NCBI GenBank assembly: GCA_028716705.1
Contig: JAQUPI010000010.1
Location: forward strand, 1-40,198
Length of the DNA stretch: 40,198 nucleotides
DNA from: Candidatus Omnitrophota bacterium
Lineage (GTDB): Bacteria > Omnitrophota > Gorgyraeia > Gygaellales > Profunditerraquicolaceae
Direction: 5' to 3'
Position 1 is the stretch's first letter, and each line of letters opens with the position of its first letter. The position numbers and the translations under genes are program-made. Of this stretch, positions 17,676 to 26,883 are shown in pieces. The notes under the pieces were generated by a model. That model was not told the origin of the DNA. It did no database searches and saw only the letters and a program-made list of their open reading frames with translations.

Positions 17676-19132
17676 TTATAAAATAACATCCTTATCTTAT
17701 TGCGTACCTTATCCATGATCCTGCGGTAGATCAAGAAACGCAGCATTTGGTTCTCGATCTCCTGGACAACGGGCAGCATGTACACCCATGCTATCAGATA
17801 ATTAAAAGGCCGGATCCCGCGCAGGGTCTTCGCTATCGTGCGGCGCTTGACGAAGCGTTCTATCGACTTTCCCTTCTTAAGCGCTCTTACGCGTTCTTTC
17901 CTCGTGAAGTATGGCGTTTCAAACACGGGGTTGCAGGACATCTGAATGAATGAACCCATGTTCAAATATACTTCCGGATCTATCAGGAAGTAATTTTTCT
18001 CTTTGACCCAGGTGAAAAGTTCGGTTGAGGGCAAAGGTATGAGGTTAAAGAAATTCACGTGCGATATAGGATAAGACAGCGCGATATTGACCGAATCCTG
18101 GAAATCCCCGGGTGTTTCTTCCGGGGAGCCGACAATAAAAAACAGGCTGACAAAAAAGCCCAGGTCGCACGCCTCCCCCACCGCCTTCTTTATCACCTCG
18201 ATGGTCTCGCCCTTCTTTATGCTCTTCAGGACTTTGTCATTACCCGCTTCCACGCCAAAGCCGAGCCGTTTAAAGCCTACTTCCTTCATGCGCTTTAGTA
18301 TCTGGCGGTCGACCTTGTCCGCCCTGACCCCGTTACCGCACATGATCACCAGGCCCTTGAGGCTCCTTCGCTCTATCTCATCGCATAATTCAAATATCCG
18401 GTCCCGGTTAAAAGTCGGATTATCTTCCTGCAGGTCAAATTCACGGTAACCCCGCCTGTACCAATATTCAATTTCGTCCGCTATACGCGCGGCGCCCCTT
18501 GCCCTGAATTTCCTTCTTGTCACAGACGCTGTACAGTAGATACATGCGTAGGGGCAGCCCCGGGAAGAGACTATGCACACCCCGTAGCCGTACTTTCCCA
18601 GCTCAAATCCGTCATATTTTGGGTAGGGCAGCATATCGAGAGAGACTTCCTGGTTCGCGGAAAGGGAGTTTTCAATGATCCCGTTCGCGTCCCTGTAGAT
18701 CAATCCCGGTATCCGCGATAATTCCTCGCCGCGGCATAGGGAAAACGCCGGCAGCTCGCCTTCCTGCATGATCCCAAAGTCTATTGCCGGGCACTCTTTT
18801 AAAACTCCCGATTTCATAGTGGATACGTGCGGCCCTCCGACCAGGATGGGCATGCCGGGAAAATCGCGCTTTATGGAATTTATGAACTTATAGTGCTTTT
18901 TATACATAAAGCTCATCATCGAGATGCCTATCAAATCGGGCTTGGCGGCCAGGATGCATCTCCTCAGCTCCTCTTCGGTATGCCCCAGGGTCATATCAAA
19001 AACGGAACACTTGACGCCTTGGGATCTTAGGAATTCGGCAATATAACCTATGCCGACAGGAATAACCGGCATGGTAAATTTCGTTGAGGGGTACGCGAGG
19101 TTTACGAGCAGGACATTATTGAACCGGGACAT
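17672..19132 (-). CDS. COG1032-type radical SAM protein with N-terminal cobalamin-domain-like fold
   Basis: A 486-residue protein from the ATG at 19132. The ORF track uses a GTG at 19138, but that codon lies inside the Shine-Dalgarno-like AAGGTGAT (19134-19141) that serves the ATG. The N-terminal domain (PVGIGYIAEFLRSQGVKCSVFD, MPILVGGPHVST) has the B12-binding fold without D-x-H-x-x-G. The cluster motif is GCPYACIYC (Cys193, 197, 200), and the barrel has RLGFGVEAGNDKVL. It is similar in layout to the two other COG1032 proteins of the window. Its substrate is unknown; a lipid or glycan intermediate is plausible from context. It overlaps the upstream membrane-protein gene by 17 bases and the downstream GT by 4. 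Confidence 0.86.
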   Translation of the reverse strand: MSRFNNVLLVNLAYPSTKFTMPVIPVGIGYIAEFLRSQGVKCSVFDMTLGHTEEELRRCILAAKPDLIGISMMSFMYKKHYKFINSIKRDFPGMPILVGGPHVSTMKSGVLKECPAIDFGIMQEGELPAFSLCRGEELSRIPGLIYRDANGIIENSLSANQEVSLDMLPYPKYDGFELGKYGYGVCIVSSRGCPYACIYCTASVTRRKFRARGAARIADEIEYWYRRGYREFDLQEDNPTFNRDRIFELCDEIERRSLKGLVIMCGNGVRADKVDRQILKRMKEVGFKRLGFGVEAGNDKVLKSIKKGETIEVIKKAVGEACDLGFFVSLFFIVGSPEETPGDFQDSVNIALSYPISHVNFFNLIPLPSTELFTWVKEKNYFLIDPEVYLNMGSFIQMSCNPVFETPYFTRKERVRALKKGKSIERFVKRRTIAKTLRGIRPFNYLIAWVYMLPVVQEIENQMLRFLIYRRIMDKVRNKIRMLFYK

Positions 19133-20525
19133 TATCACCTTTCTGTTCCGCGAAATAAACGACCGCGGATGCGATAAAAATGAAATAAAGCGGCATGATC
19201 ACCGACCTGTGCCTGAATGTCGTGCCGACATTCGCCTCAGCCAGGGAATATAAAGAGGTTACCATGATCAAAAACGCCGCGAGGACCGCTGAATCCTTTT
19301 TTTTAGATTTAAAACTCAGGAAAATTCCGGCAAAGAAGAAAGGGATCAGCGCGTACCAAAGCAGTATCTCTATTCTTGCCATGCTCTGCAAAAGCGATCC
19401 TCCCGACCAGGGAAATGGCGAAAACAAGAAATAAAAAAGCCCTTTGAGCAGCGCTTTCAGCCATGTAAACGGTGTCATATAGCTTGTGAAACTGCCGGTC
19501 CTGTACACGGGTCTGGTATATACAATATCCGGAAAGATCTTATAGACGTTTCCTCCGGTAAGAAAGGTCCCGGAGTTCCTTGAAATAGTCGCGTTTACCA
19601 GATTTACCGTCCTGGCGCGGACAAAACCTCCAAGCGGTACGAATAAATTTGCCAGTAAAAGGAGAATAACGCAGGCGAGGATCAAGCCGCGCATATTCGT
19701 CCTGACCGGCGGATAACGCAAAACCTTTATAAGAAAGATCAAACCGATCCAAAGCAGGCTGAACATCGCGAGCTGAGGCTGGTAAATGATAAAAACCAGG
19801 GCGGCGGCGGAAAACAGGATGAAAAAGCTTAAAGTGAACTTCCTGTAGATAGCTACGCCGGCCAATACCACGGCAAGCATGGAAAGGATGCTCATCGGCT
19901 CTTTGCTGTTGTTGACCGACCATAGGAATATGGATGGCCAGAACATCGTCAACGCGGCGGCGATCCTGGCTGCCGCCGCGCCGCAGCACCTCTGCGCGAT
20001 AAAAAAAATGAAAAAAGCGCTCGCGACTCCTGCCAGGCAATTAAGTATTATCCCCAATAAGGGTATATAGCCGAACAAATAATACAGCATCGCGGACAGA
20101 TACGTCTGTGCGGTAAAAAAATATTTTCCCAGGGCAACCTGGTCATCGCTGGAAAAAATATTCCTTTCGCCCTTCCAGTATTCCGAGAGTATCCAGCCGT
20201 AAGCGGAATAGCCGGCGGCGTCTCCTGAGATTACCGTTTCCCCCGGATTTACATGGACGGAATCCGGCCTAAATAAACCGCTCCCGTAAGAAACAATGAA
20301 GAATATCAAGGCCGCGATTATCCTGATAGACAACCCCGATACAAAGAGGGTAAATAAGAATCTGCGGTCTCCCGGGGCGGAAAGCGAGCGCAGGCAAATA
20401 CCCATCGCCGTGATCACGCATATCAAAAGGAGCAGCCAGGGGAAAAAGAAAATAATCACAACGGAAACGGCGCCTAAAATAACCGCGAAGGCCGTCTTAA
20501 GGACCTTATTGTTTTTTTCCGACAT
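19116..20525 (-). CDS. Polytopic membrane protein, GT-C/GT39-like glycosyltransferase or polymerase
   Basis: A 469-residue protein with roughly 10-12 hydrophobic helices. A large first outer loop contains ISGDAAGYSAYGWILSEYW (about residues 99-117), where an Asp followed by aromatic residues resembles the catalytic loop of GT-C enzymes. The C-terminal NVGTTFRHRSVIMPLYFIF resembles the end of GT39-like proteins. GT-C enzymes use polyprenyl-phosphate sugars on the outer face, and the window has a DPM1-like GT2 that could make such donors. No other Wzy-like polymerase is present, so this could alternatively be the polymerase. Function is only a family-level guess. Confidence 0.65.
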   Translation of the reverse strand: MSEKNNKVLKTAFAVILGAVSVVIIFFFPWLLLLICVITAMGICLRSLSAPGDRRFLFTLFVSGLSIRIIAALIFFIVSYGSGLFRPDSVHVNPGETVISGDAAGYSAYGWILSEYWKGERNIFSSDDQVALGKYFFTAQTYLSAMLYYLFGYIPLLGIILNCLAGVASAFFIFFIAQRCCGAAAARIAAALTMFWPSIFLWSVNNSKEPMSILSMLAVVLAGVAIYRKFTLSFFILFSAAALVFIIYQPQLAMFSLLWIGLIFLIKVLRYPPVRTNMRGLILACVILLLLANLFVPLGGFVRARTVNLVNATISRNSGTFLTGGNVYKIFPDIVYTRPVYRTGSFTSYMTPFTWLKALLKGLFYFLFSPFPWSGGSLLQSMARIEILLWYALIPFFFAGIFLSFKSKKKDSAVLAAFLIMVTSLYSLAEANVGTTFRHRSVIMPLYFIFIASAVVYFAEQKGDNVPVQ

Positions 20526-21408
20526 AATAAACAGCCGCGCTCATCAGATGAGCGCTTTTTTTCCTGCGCAAAAATAGATCCAGGTATTTCAACCAGAAAA
20601 AGAGCCATCCGGACAGGTAAAACGCGATCCTTTTAAAAAGTTGGCCGTCTGAAAAGCTCATCACAAAAGTAACCATTAACCTGGCCATGGCTGAACCCGG
20701 ACCGGAAGCGACCCCGCTGGATATCTTTTGATAACCTTCCATCTCTGACTCAAGGCCGGAAAGCGTAAAGCGCCTGAAATCACTGGGAGAGCTGTGGTAT
20801 GGCTGGATGAAAGGTATGCTCACATAAACCAGGCCTCCTGGCTTAGTTACGCGGTAAATTTCGCCCAGGACGGCCGAGGCGTCAATTACATGTTCGAGAA
20901 CCGCCTGGCATATCAGGATATCGAAACTTTGGTCTGGAAACGGCAGCTTATGCGCGTCAGCGATCATATCCACTTGCGGCGAATCTTTTATATCAATGAC
21001 GACCCTGTCCGAAAAACCAAAATATTTGAGGTCAGAGCGCCTGATGCCCCCGATAAACAAAGCGAGCGGGGATTTAACCGTCGTATTCCCCAATAACGCT
21101 TTTCGTATTTCGGGAAAACTTGTATTTAATGAGAAGGAGGGCGGCTTCAGCAAGCCTGCCAAGCGCGAAAGAAATGCGCCTTTAACGAACCTGCTTACGC
21201 CAAGGCGGATCTTTTCCTCCTGTATCATCCGCTCTCTGACCCTGGCTGTTTCGGGATCGAGCAGGACCGGCTTTCCTGTTTCGGTCATGGAAAAGAGGTG
21301 GCCGCATTTCGGGCAGCACAACACCTCTTTCTCTTTAAACCGCACCCTGCATTTCGGGCAAACGAGAATACTGTAAAATTTTGTGTAATCGCGTAAATTT
21401 TCTTTCAT
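20506..21408 (-). CDS. Methyltransferase with N-terminal zinc ribbon
   Basis: A 300-residue protein. I prefer the ATG at 21408 over the track start at 21429 because GGGG (21414-21417) lies 5 bases upstream and the overlap with the preceding gene disappears. The N terminus has a Trm112-like zinc ribbon (CPKC at 17-20 and CPKC at 32-35). The methyltransferase part has LPFPDQSFDILICQAVLEHV and VTKPGGLVYVSIPF, standard Methyltransf_11 segments, but the glycine-rich motif I is weak (LFIGGIRRSDL). It lies between the GT-C protein and a GT4. A methyl cap on the glycan is possible but not shown. Confidence 0.82.
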   Translation of the reverse strand: MKENLRDYTKFYSILVCPKCRVRFKEKEVLCCPKCGHLFSMTETGKPVLLDPETARVRERMIQEEKIRLGVSRFVKGAFLSRLAGLLKPPSFSLNTSFPEIRKALLGNTTVKSPLALFIGGIRRSDLKYFGFSDRVVIDIKDSPQVDMIADAHKLPFPDQSFDILICQAVLEHVIDASAVLGEIYRVTKPGGLVYVSIPFIQPYHSSPSDFRRFTLSGLESEMEGYQKISSGVASGPGSAMARLMVTFVMSFSDGQLFKRIAFYLSGWLFFWLKYLDLFLRRKKSAHLMSAAVYYVGKKQ

Positions 21409-21409
21409 C

Positions 21410-22525
21410 TTATCCCCGGCGCTTTTCATAAAGTATCTTAAATTCGTCCCGCATCTTCCCTAAAGAGAATTCTTCCTTTAGCCGGCTCCTTGCCTGCCTG
21501 CCCATGGTTTTTGCCAATTCCGGATCGCGCAGAAGTTTTTCGACCGCCCCGGCCAATGCCGTTTTATTCCTGGCTTCAACGATAAAACCGCTAACACCGT
21601 CCATGACCGCTTCCGCGTTACCCCCGACATCGGTGGCGACAACCGGAAGCCCCGCCGCCATCGCCTCAAGGATGGCGCAAGACATCCCTTCCCTTATTGA
21701 AGAATTAACGAAGACATGGGCGCAGGAAAGTATCTCTATCGCGTCTTTACGTAATCCGGTGAATATAACGTTCCGGGAAACGCCTAATCCCCTGGCGTAT
21801 TCCGCCAGGTGCGGCTTTAGCGGCCCCTCGCCGACGATCAGCAGTTTGATATCCTCGTTTTTATGGTTTTTTAAGATCAATGCCATCGCTTCCAGTAAGT
21901 AATCAAGGCCTTTGGCAGGCTTTAGATTAGCGACGGCTGTCAGGACCTTCGTATTCTCCGTAATCCCGAATTCCTTGCGTATCAAAAGGGTGCCGGCCAA
22001 AGAAAACCTTTTATCGAAGCGCTCAATATCAATGCCGTTATGTATCAATTTTACTTTGAGCGGGCTGGCTTTTTCCCGCTCGACGACAAACTGCATCACT
22101 TTCAGGGAATTGACCGTTATCGCGTCGGTAAAATGGTTGCAAAACCTTTGCAGGGCGAAATGCGGCCAGCGCATCCAATCGTCATAATTCCTTCTTCCTG
22201 AAATTACGAATTTTACCTTACAGAGTTTGGCTATTAACGGCCCCCAAGTGTTCGCGTCGAAAAGGAACGTATGCACTATATCGAAACGCTCCGATACAAG
22301 CAGGCCGCGGAGCCTGAAAGGTATAGAAAGGTCGAAGGGCCCGTTCGCGTTAAGGCAGAAGAAATCGATCCTATCCCCCCTCACCCGGTCAAACATCTCT
22401 CCCGGACGGTAGAGGCAGCAGATCGCGGTTGAATAACCAGCGGCCTTCAGCGCCCGCGCCAGCCCAAGCACCTGGTTTTCCGTCCCTCCGACATCTAAAG
22501 TAGGTAAGATAAAAAGGATTTTCAT
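21410..22525 (-). CDS. Glycosyltransferase family 4
   Basis: A 371-residue GT-B enzyme of standard length. The acceptor domain begins LPTLDVGGTENQVLGLARAL (about 7-26). The donor domain has LLIVGEGPLKPHL, VIFTGLRKDAIEIL and the E-x7-E region REGMSCAILEAMAAGLPVVA. These are textbook GT4 landmarks. It overlaps the upstream flippase gene by 4 bases and ends 1 base before the ATG of the zinc-ribbon methyltransferase, so the three are probably translated together. Specificity cannot be read. Confidence 0.92.
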   Translation of the reverse strand: MKILFILPTLDVGGTENQVLGLARALKAAGYSTAICCLYRPGEMFDRVRGDRIDFFCLNANGPFDLSIPFRLRGLLVSERFDIVHTFLFDANTWGPLIAKLCKVKFVISGRRNYDDWMRWPHFALQRFCNHFTDAITVNSLKVMQFVVEREKASPLKVKLIHNGIDIERFDKRFSLAGTLLIRKEFGITENTKVLTAVANLKPAKGLDYLLEAMALILKNHKNEDIKLLIVGEGPLKPHLAEYARGLGVSRNVIFTGLRKDAIEILSCAHVFVNSSIREGMSCAILEAMAAGLPVVATDVGGNAEAVMDGVSGFIVEARNKTALAGAVEKLLRDPELAKTMGRQARSRLKEEFSLGKMRDEFKILYEKRRG

Positions 22526-23964
22526 TCGTTTCTAATGATGAAAAACGGCGGCCGGAAGACAACGGTCAATTCTTTCAGCAAAACCAGTATTCCCAGGTAA
22601 ACCGAGGCCAAAGCCGCTAACTTTACGGTCAGCAGGATGCCGGAAACCCTGAACAGGCCGGAAAGGAAGAATACGGCAACGCAAGCCAAAAGTATCCTGA
22701 AAAGGCTTAATGCCGGCAAAAAAGCGTTAAAGCGCTTCAAAAGGTACGACCCGGATATCAACAACCCGATGCCCATGGCGATAGTCGTGGCCAGCGCTGC
22801 CCCTGTTATATTGAACCTGGGTACCAAAAGATAATTCAGTACGAAGTCGATAATAAGGATTATCCCGGTTATTTTTATGGAATCGCCGGGCAGTCCTCCT
22901 CCCGAGATTATCGTGGTAGAAACAAGTATCATGGCCAAAAATACCACCCCAAAGATGACGATAGACAGGGCCGCCGCGCCCGGGGCGTAGGCCTGCGAAT
23001 AAAGGAGCGTGATGATGCCTTTGGCGTTCGCGGAGATCAATACCGCCGACAGCGCCAGGAATATTCCGCAATAACGGAAACTCCCTCTGATATATTTTTT
23101 TGTCTTAACATTATCCTTGACATGGGTAAATTCGGAAATAAAGGGGAAAACAACGTAGCTTATCGGCACGATCACCAGATAAGGTATCCTCGCGATAGTC
23201 AGGGCCGCGTTATAAAAACCCGCGTAAACGTTCGCCAGGGACCTGTCCGAAAGCGCCTTAAGAAGGAAAAGGTCGGTATTCAGAAGCAGGTTTATGATCG
23301 CGGTGTAGGCGATTATCCAGATCTCGAATTTGAATATTTTTGATACCGGGAATTTGTCCGCCGCCGGGCCGATGCCAAAGATGAAAATGGCGATCGCCAG
23401 GGCAAGGAATGTCGAGAAAACAAAGCCCCAGACTACGCCCGTCAGGGAAAACCCCATAAAGACAAAAGCGATTATTAAAAGAGCTTTTACCGTGCTGTAC
23501 AGTATTTCCAGTACGCACTGCTTTTTAAACTGCTTCAGGCCGTTGGCGTATCCGACGAATACCCCGTATAAAGAATAAAATAATATCATCGGCGATATGA
23601 TCAGGAAATAGCGCGCCAGGTCCCGGTCATTGAACAGCCTGGAAAACAGCTTGGCGCATGCCAGAAAGGCGAGGAACGCGAGGCCTCCTATAATTAGCTG
23701 CAGCCTGAATGAGGCGTTCTTTATGCCGGAGGCGAGCGAAACCTGCTCGGAGATAAATTTCGAAGTGGTCTGGTTGATCCCCCCTATCAATACCAGGCTG
23801 ACAGTGGACGCGACCCCGATCACGATGCTGTATACGCCGAACAGGCCCGGGCCTAGCGACCGCGTAAGGACAACATAGATGATATAACCGGTAACCATGA
23901 AATAGGCTTTTGAAAAGAGCAGGAATAACGCCCCTTTTGTGATCGTGATCGGTTTCTTTTTCAT
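22522..23964 (-). CDS. Polysaccharide flippase (Wzx/MOP family)
   Basis: A 480-residue protein with about 12-14 membrane helices. The N terminus has VVLTRSLGPGLFGVYSIVIG and the middle of the protein has LVPRFNITGAALATTIAMG, both at the positions expected in MOP-family flippases. It should export a lipid-linked repeat unit. It shares the general layout of the flippase at 8206-9702, but the two are clearly different in sequence, so this is not a recent duplication. It lies 16 bases downstream of the ATP-sulfurylase-like gene and overlaps the GT4 that follows. Confidence 0.92.
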   Translation of the reverse strand: MKKKPITITKGALFLLFSKAYFMVTGYIIYVVLTRSLGPGLFGVYSIVIGVASTVSLVLIGGINQTTSKFISEQVSLASGIKNASFRLQLIIGGLAFLAFLACAKLFSRLFNDRDLARYFLIISPMILFYSLYGVFVGYANGLKQFKKQCVLEILYSTVKALLIIAFVFMGFSLTGVVWGFVFSTFLALAIAIFIFGIGPAADKFPVSKIFKFEIWIIAYTAIINLLLNTDLFLLKALSDRSLANVYAGFYNAALTIARIPYLVIVPISYVVFPFISEFTHVKDNVKTKKYIRGSFRYCGIFLALSAVLISANAKGIITLLYSQAYAPGAAALSIVIFGVVFLAMILVSTTIISGGGLPGDSIKITGIILIIDFVLNYLLVPRFNITGAALATTIAMGIGLLISGSYLLKRFNAFLPALSLFRILLACVAVFFLSGLFRVSGILLTVKLAALASVYLGILVLLKELTVVFRPPFFIIRNE

Positions 23965-23980
23965 TTCGCTTGCTTCTCTT

Positions 23981-25147
23981 TTATTTTGAGAAAATATGGT
24001 TTATCCTGGATTCTTCCAAAAGGAACCTGGCAACCTCGGGCCTCATCAATATATTCACGGGCATCTTCCCTTCGGAGAGGGATCTCCTTATGCGTGTCCC
24101 GCTAATTTCCTCATGAAAACCGGCCGGATGCGGGCAAGTTTTCTCCGTTACCACATCCTTGCATTTTTTACAATAATACGGACCGCTGAAGCGTAAAATA
24201 TCAATGCCCAGATCTCCTACTTCATCGAAAATATCGTGAGCGGCGTATTTACCGTAAAAACCCCCTACTCCGGCATGGTCTCTTCCTACTATAAAATGCG
24301 AGCACCCGTAATTTTTTCTGATCAAAGCATGGAACACGGCTTCACGCGGCCCGGCAAATTTCATCGCGCAGGTTAGCGCTGACAAAATTACGCGGCGCGC
24401 GGGATAATAACTTTTAATGAACCTCTGGTAACCCTTCATTATCACCTCCGGCAGGAAATCTCCCGGCTTTGTCCTGCCGATCAACGGATGGATGAATAAA
24501 CCGTCGGTTATCTGAAGGGCGGCTTTCTGCAGGAATTCGTGAGCCCGATGCACGACATTGCGCGAATGGAACGCGGCTACGGTATTCCAGCCGTTTTCAA
24601 TAAAAATGCGGCGCGTCTGCCTCGGTTCGAGCGCGAAAGCGGGAATGCCGATCTGCGGCATCCCGATTACTTCGAGTTCTCCTCCTACAAAAACCTCTCC
24701 TTTTGAAATAAAACCTTTCACGCCCGGATGACTTTGATCTGCGGTAGAGAATATCATCCTTGCGTCAGAAAGCTTATCCGGGATAAACTTGTCTTTTACG
24801 CGCAAAATGGCGGCCGGCTTGTCCTTATGTTTTAAAACCAGTGCCTCTCCGGCCCTTACATTTTTTGCGGTCTTTTTAGGAATATCAAAGGTGATCGGGA
24901 CGGTCCAAACCAGTCCGCTCTTTAAACGCTTATTTTTTAAAACGGAGGAGTAATCATGGCGGTCCATAAAGCCGCTCAGGGGGCTGTAGGATCCGTCGGC
25001 GATCCTGGCCACATCCATTGCCATTTCATCGCTGATTTCAACGGCGTAGCGCCTATTCACGGAGCGCAGAACCGATCTTTTCCTGTCTCTGTTGACCCTC
25101 CGGTCAATAAGCACTCCGCCGTGAGGAACGGGTAATTGGCTTATCAT
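23981..25147 (-). CDS. sat: ATP sulfurylase family protein with altered sulfate-binding motif
   Basis: A 388-residue protein matching the whole length of sulfate adenylyltransferase: PUA-like N-terminal domain (DGSYSPLSGFM, 51-61), catalytic domain with HRAH (200-203) and GRDHAG (288-293), zinc-binding CKKC...CPH (Cys326, 329, 338), and C-terminal SGTRIRRSLSEGKMP (349-363). ATP sulfurylase makes adenylyl sulfate from ATP and sulfate. The family signature QTRNPxH, whose Gln and Arg contact sulfate, reads HSRNVVH here (194-200), so the Gln, Thr and Pro are changed. The nucleotide-binding parts look intact. No APS kinase, APS reductase or sulfotransferase is in the window. The substrate may therefore be sulfate or another oxyanion. 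It overlaps the PK-nucleotidyltransferase gene by 4 bases. Confidence 0.85.
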   Translation of the reverse strand: MISQLPVPHGGVLIDRRVNRDRKRSVLRSVNRRYAVEISDEMAMDVARIADGSYSPLSGFMDRHDYSSVLKNKRLKSGLVWTVPITFDIPKKTAKNVRAGEALVLKHKDKPAAILRVKDKFIPDKLSDARMIFSTADQSHPGVKGFISKGEVFVGGELEVIGMPQIGIPAFALEPRQTRRIFIENGWNTVAAFHSRNVVHRAHEFLQKAALQITDGLFIHPLIGRTKPGDFLPEVIMKGYQRFIKSYYPARRVILSALTCAMKFAGPREAVFHALIRKNYGCSHFIVGRDHAGVGGFYGKYAAHDIFDEVGDLGIDILRFSGPYYCKKCKDVVTEKTCPHPAGFHEEISGTRIRRSLSEGKMPVNILMRPEVARFLLEESRINHIFSK

Positions 25148-26877
25148 AGTTTTCGCTTCTCTTTCCGCAGCTTGGATATGCTGGGGAATACCTCTCTTTG
25201 AGTAAACTTCAGATCAGAAAGGGTATCGTTATCCGACCAGGGCCTCCCCTTTGTCTCCAGATATCCCAGCGCGTACCTTTTATTCGAGAGATTTTCGAAC
25301 GCCTCGGTCAAAAAGCTCATCAGTTTTCCCTCCCTGATGATGGAGTCCATTTCTTCGTGTAAGATTTTGGCTCCCCTGGCGGATACTTTGGCTAACCCGA
25401 TAAATTCCGCGTCACTGAGGTTGTTCTCGATATCTTTGCCGATACGGATGATCCTGTCGGAGCGGATCACCACTTTTTCATCTTCGGCGTCAAAGCGCTT
25501 CTTTCTATCCACAACCAGGCAAAAATCGTCCGGGCGCTTAAGGAGATCGTCCAGTATGTGCCAATCGAAGACGATATCGCCGTATAAAATCAGGAACGCG
25601 CCGTCAGGCTTACCCGACATCCACAGCGACGCCAGCATGTTCGTGGTAAGGTACCAGGGGTTATAGATAAAATTGACTTTATGTCCGCCGCTGCGGAGAT
25701 AGTCTTCAAGCTGCAAAGAATTGTAGCCTGTAACTAAAAAGGTATTTTCCTGCCCTATTTGGCATTTTTTTAAATTTTCCAGCTGGTGTTCAATGATGGT
25801 CTGCCCGCCCACATCCAGCAGGCATTTATGCTTATGGGTAGTAAGCGACCCGAAGCCGGAAGAAAACCCCGCGGCCAGGATCTTAACTTTAATTCTTTTA
25901 TCCATGTATCTATCTACCCCTCTGCGAAGCTGCGATACGGTGTTTATGGCTACCAGCGGATTCTTGCCCAATGCCGTTTCCTCGGAAAGCATGACGTAAT
26001 CCGCCCCGTCAAGAAAAGCATTGCTGATGTCGGATACCTCGGAAAAACTCGGGACGTCGCTGTTCATCAGGGAAGGTATGAATTGCGAGGCAGCGATGAC
26101 CGGTTTATCGAACTTACGGCACCTGGCGATGATCTCTTTTTGCGCCAGAGGCAGCACGCTGCGGCCGATTTCTGTTTCGAGGTCTCCACGGTCTATCATT
26201 ATGTAATCGGCGAACTCAAGGATATCATCGAGCTTTTCGATCGCCTCTCTGGTCTCGACCTTAGCGACTATTTCTATCCGTTTATCGACCAACTGCGATT
26301 TGATCCTCCTGACCTGTTCCGGGTTGCGCACAAAGGATAACCCCAACAGGTCTATTTTTGTCTCAATCGCCACATTTATCAATTCCATATCACGTTCAAA
26401 AATAAAAGGTATCCCGTGATGTATATCCGTCAAGTTCATACCTTTGCCGTTTACAAGCTTTCCCGCCGTCAAAGCCCGCAATTTAATTTCATTGTTCGTG
26501 ACAGCGATTACCTTCATCTTTACTGTCCCGTCGCTGCACGAAAAGATCTCGCCTTTCTTTATTAATCTAAAGAGATTATCGTATGTGAAATTTCCCGGTT
26601 TCAGGATGATTTTCTGGCCATTCCTGAAAATCAGCGGCTTCTTAAGGTTGCTTATCCGTATTTTGTTCCCGGGAAGGTCCAGGAGGATTTTAATACCGCG
26701 CGCCAGATATTTACGCAAAAGCATGATCATCTGGCGTATCTCCTCCTTCGTACCGTAAGAGCCGTTTATCCTGGCTATCGACATCCCGTTTTTCTGGAAT
26801 TCGACGATATTCCGCGGGTCCTTGATGATCTGCGGGCTTATCGTACAAACTACGCATTTGTTCCGGTCATCTGTCAT
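25144..26877 (-). CDS. Pyruvate-kinase-like domain fused to LicC/PntC-like nucleotidyltransferase
   Basis: A 577-residue fusion. Residues about 6-325 align with the A and B domains of pyruvate kinase: ARINGS (35-40), LLDLPGNKIR (65-74), SFVRNP, catalytic Lys206 in IVAKVE with Glu208, Asp232 in DRGDLE, and VSDISNAFLDGADYVMLSEETALGK in outline. Changes are CTISPQI for CTIGPAS and AASQF for TATQM. The PK C-terminal regulatory domain is absent. Instead residues about 330-540 are an NTP transferase (ILAAGFSSGFG, HKCLLDVGG, YNPWYLTTNMLASLW, LYGDIVFD), closest in style to phosphocholine or aminoethylphosphonate cytidylyltransferases. I use the ATG at 26877 because AAGGAG (26884-26889) precedes it. 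A PEP-derived, nucleotide-activated headgroup is the working guess. Confidence 0.85.
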   Translation of the reverse strand: MTDDRNKCVVCTISPQIIKDPRNIVEFQKNGMSIARINGSYGTKEEIRQMIMLLRKYLARGIKILLDLPGNKIRISNLKKPLIFRNGQKIILKPGNFTYDNLFRLIKKGEIFSCSDGTVKMKVIAVTNNEIKLRALTAGKLVNGKGMNLTDIHHGIPFIFERDMELINVAIETKIDLLGLSFVRNPEQVRRIKSQLVDKRIEIVAKVETREAIEKLDDILEFADYIMIDRGDLETEIGRSVLPLAQKEIIARCRKFDKPVIAASQFIPSLMNSDVPSFSEVSDISNAFLDGADYVMLSEETALGKNPLVAINTVSQLRRGVDRYMDKRIKVKILAAGFSSGFGSLTTHKHKCLLDVGGQTIIEHQLENLKKCQIGQENTFLVTGYNSLQLEDYLRSGGHKVNFIYNPWYLTTNMLASLWMSGKPDGAFLILYGDIVFDWHILDDLLKRPDDFCLVVDRKKRFDAEDEKVVIRSDRIIRIGKDIENNLSDAEFIGLAKVSARGAKILHEEMDSIIREGKLMSFLTEAFENLSNKRYALGYLETKGRPWSDNDTLSDLKFTQREVFPSISKLRKEKRKL

Positions 26878-26883
26878 GCGTTT

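Noticed and set aside
19540-20040. 166-codon minus-strand ORF
   Set aside because: It is an alternative frame of the polytopic membrane protein gene, rich in Arg, Pro and His as expected for a shifted high-GC frame.
25786-26340. 184-codon plus-strand ORF
   Set aside because: It is antisense to the PK-nucleotidyltransferase fusion. Its composition is explained by the complementary codons.
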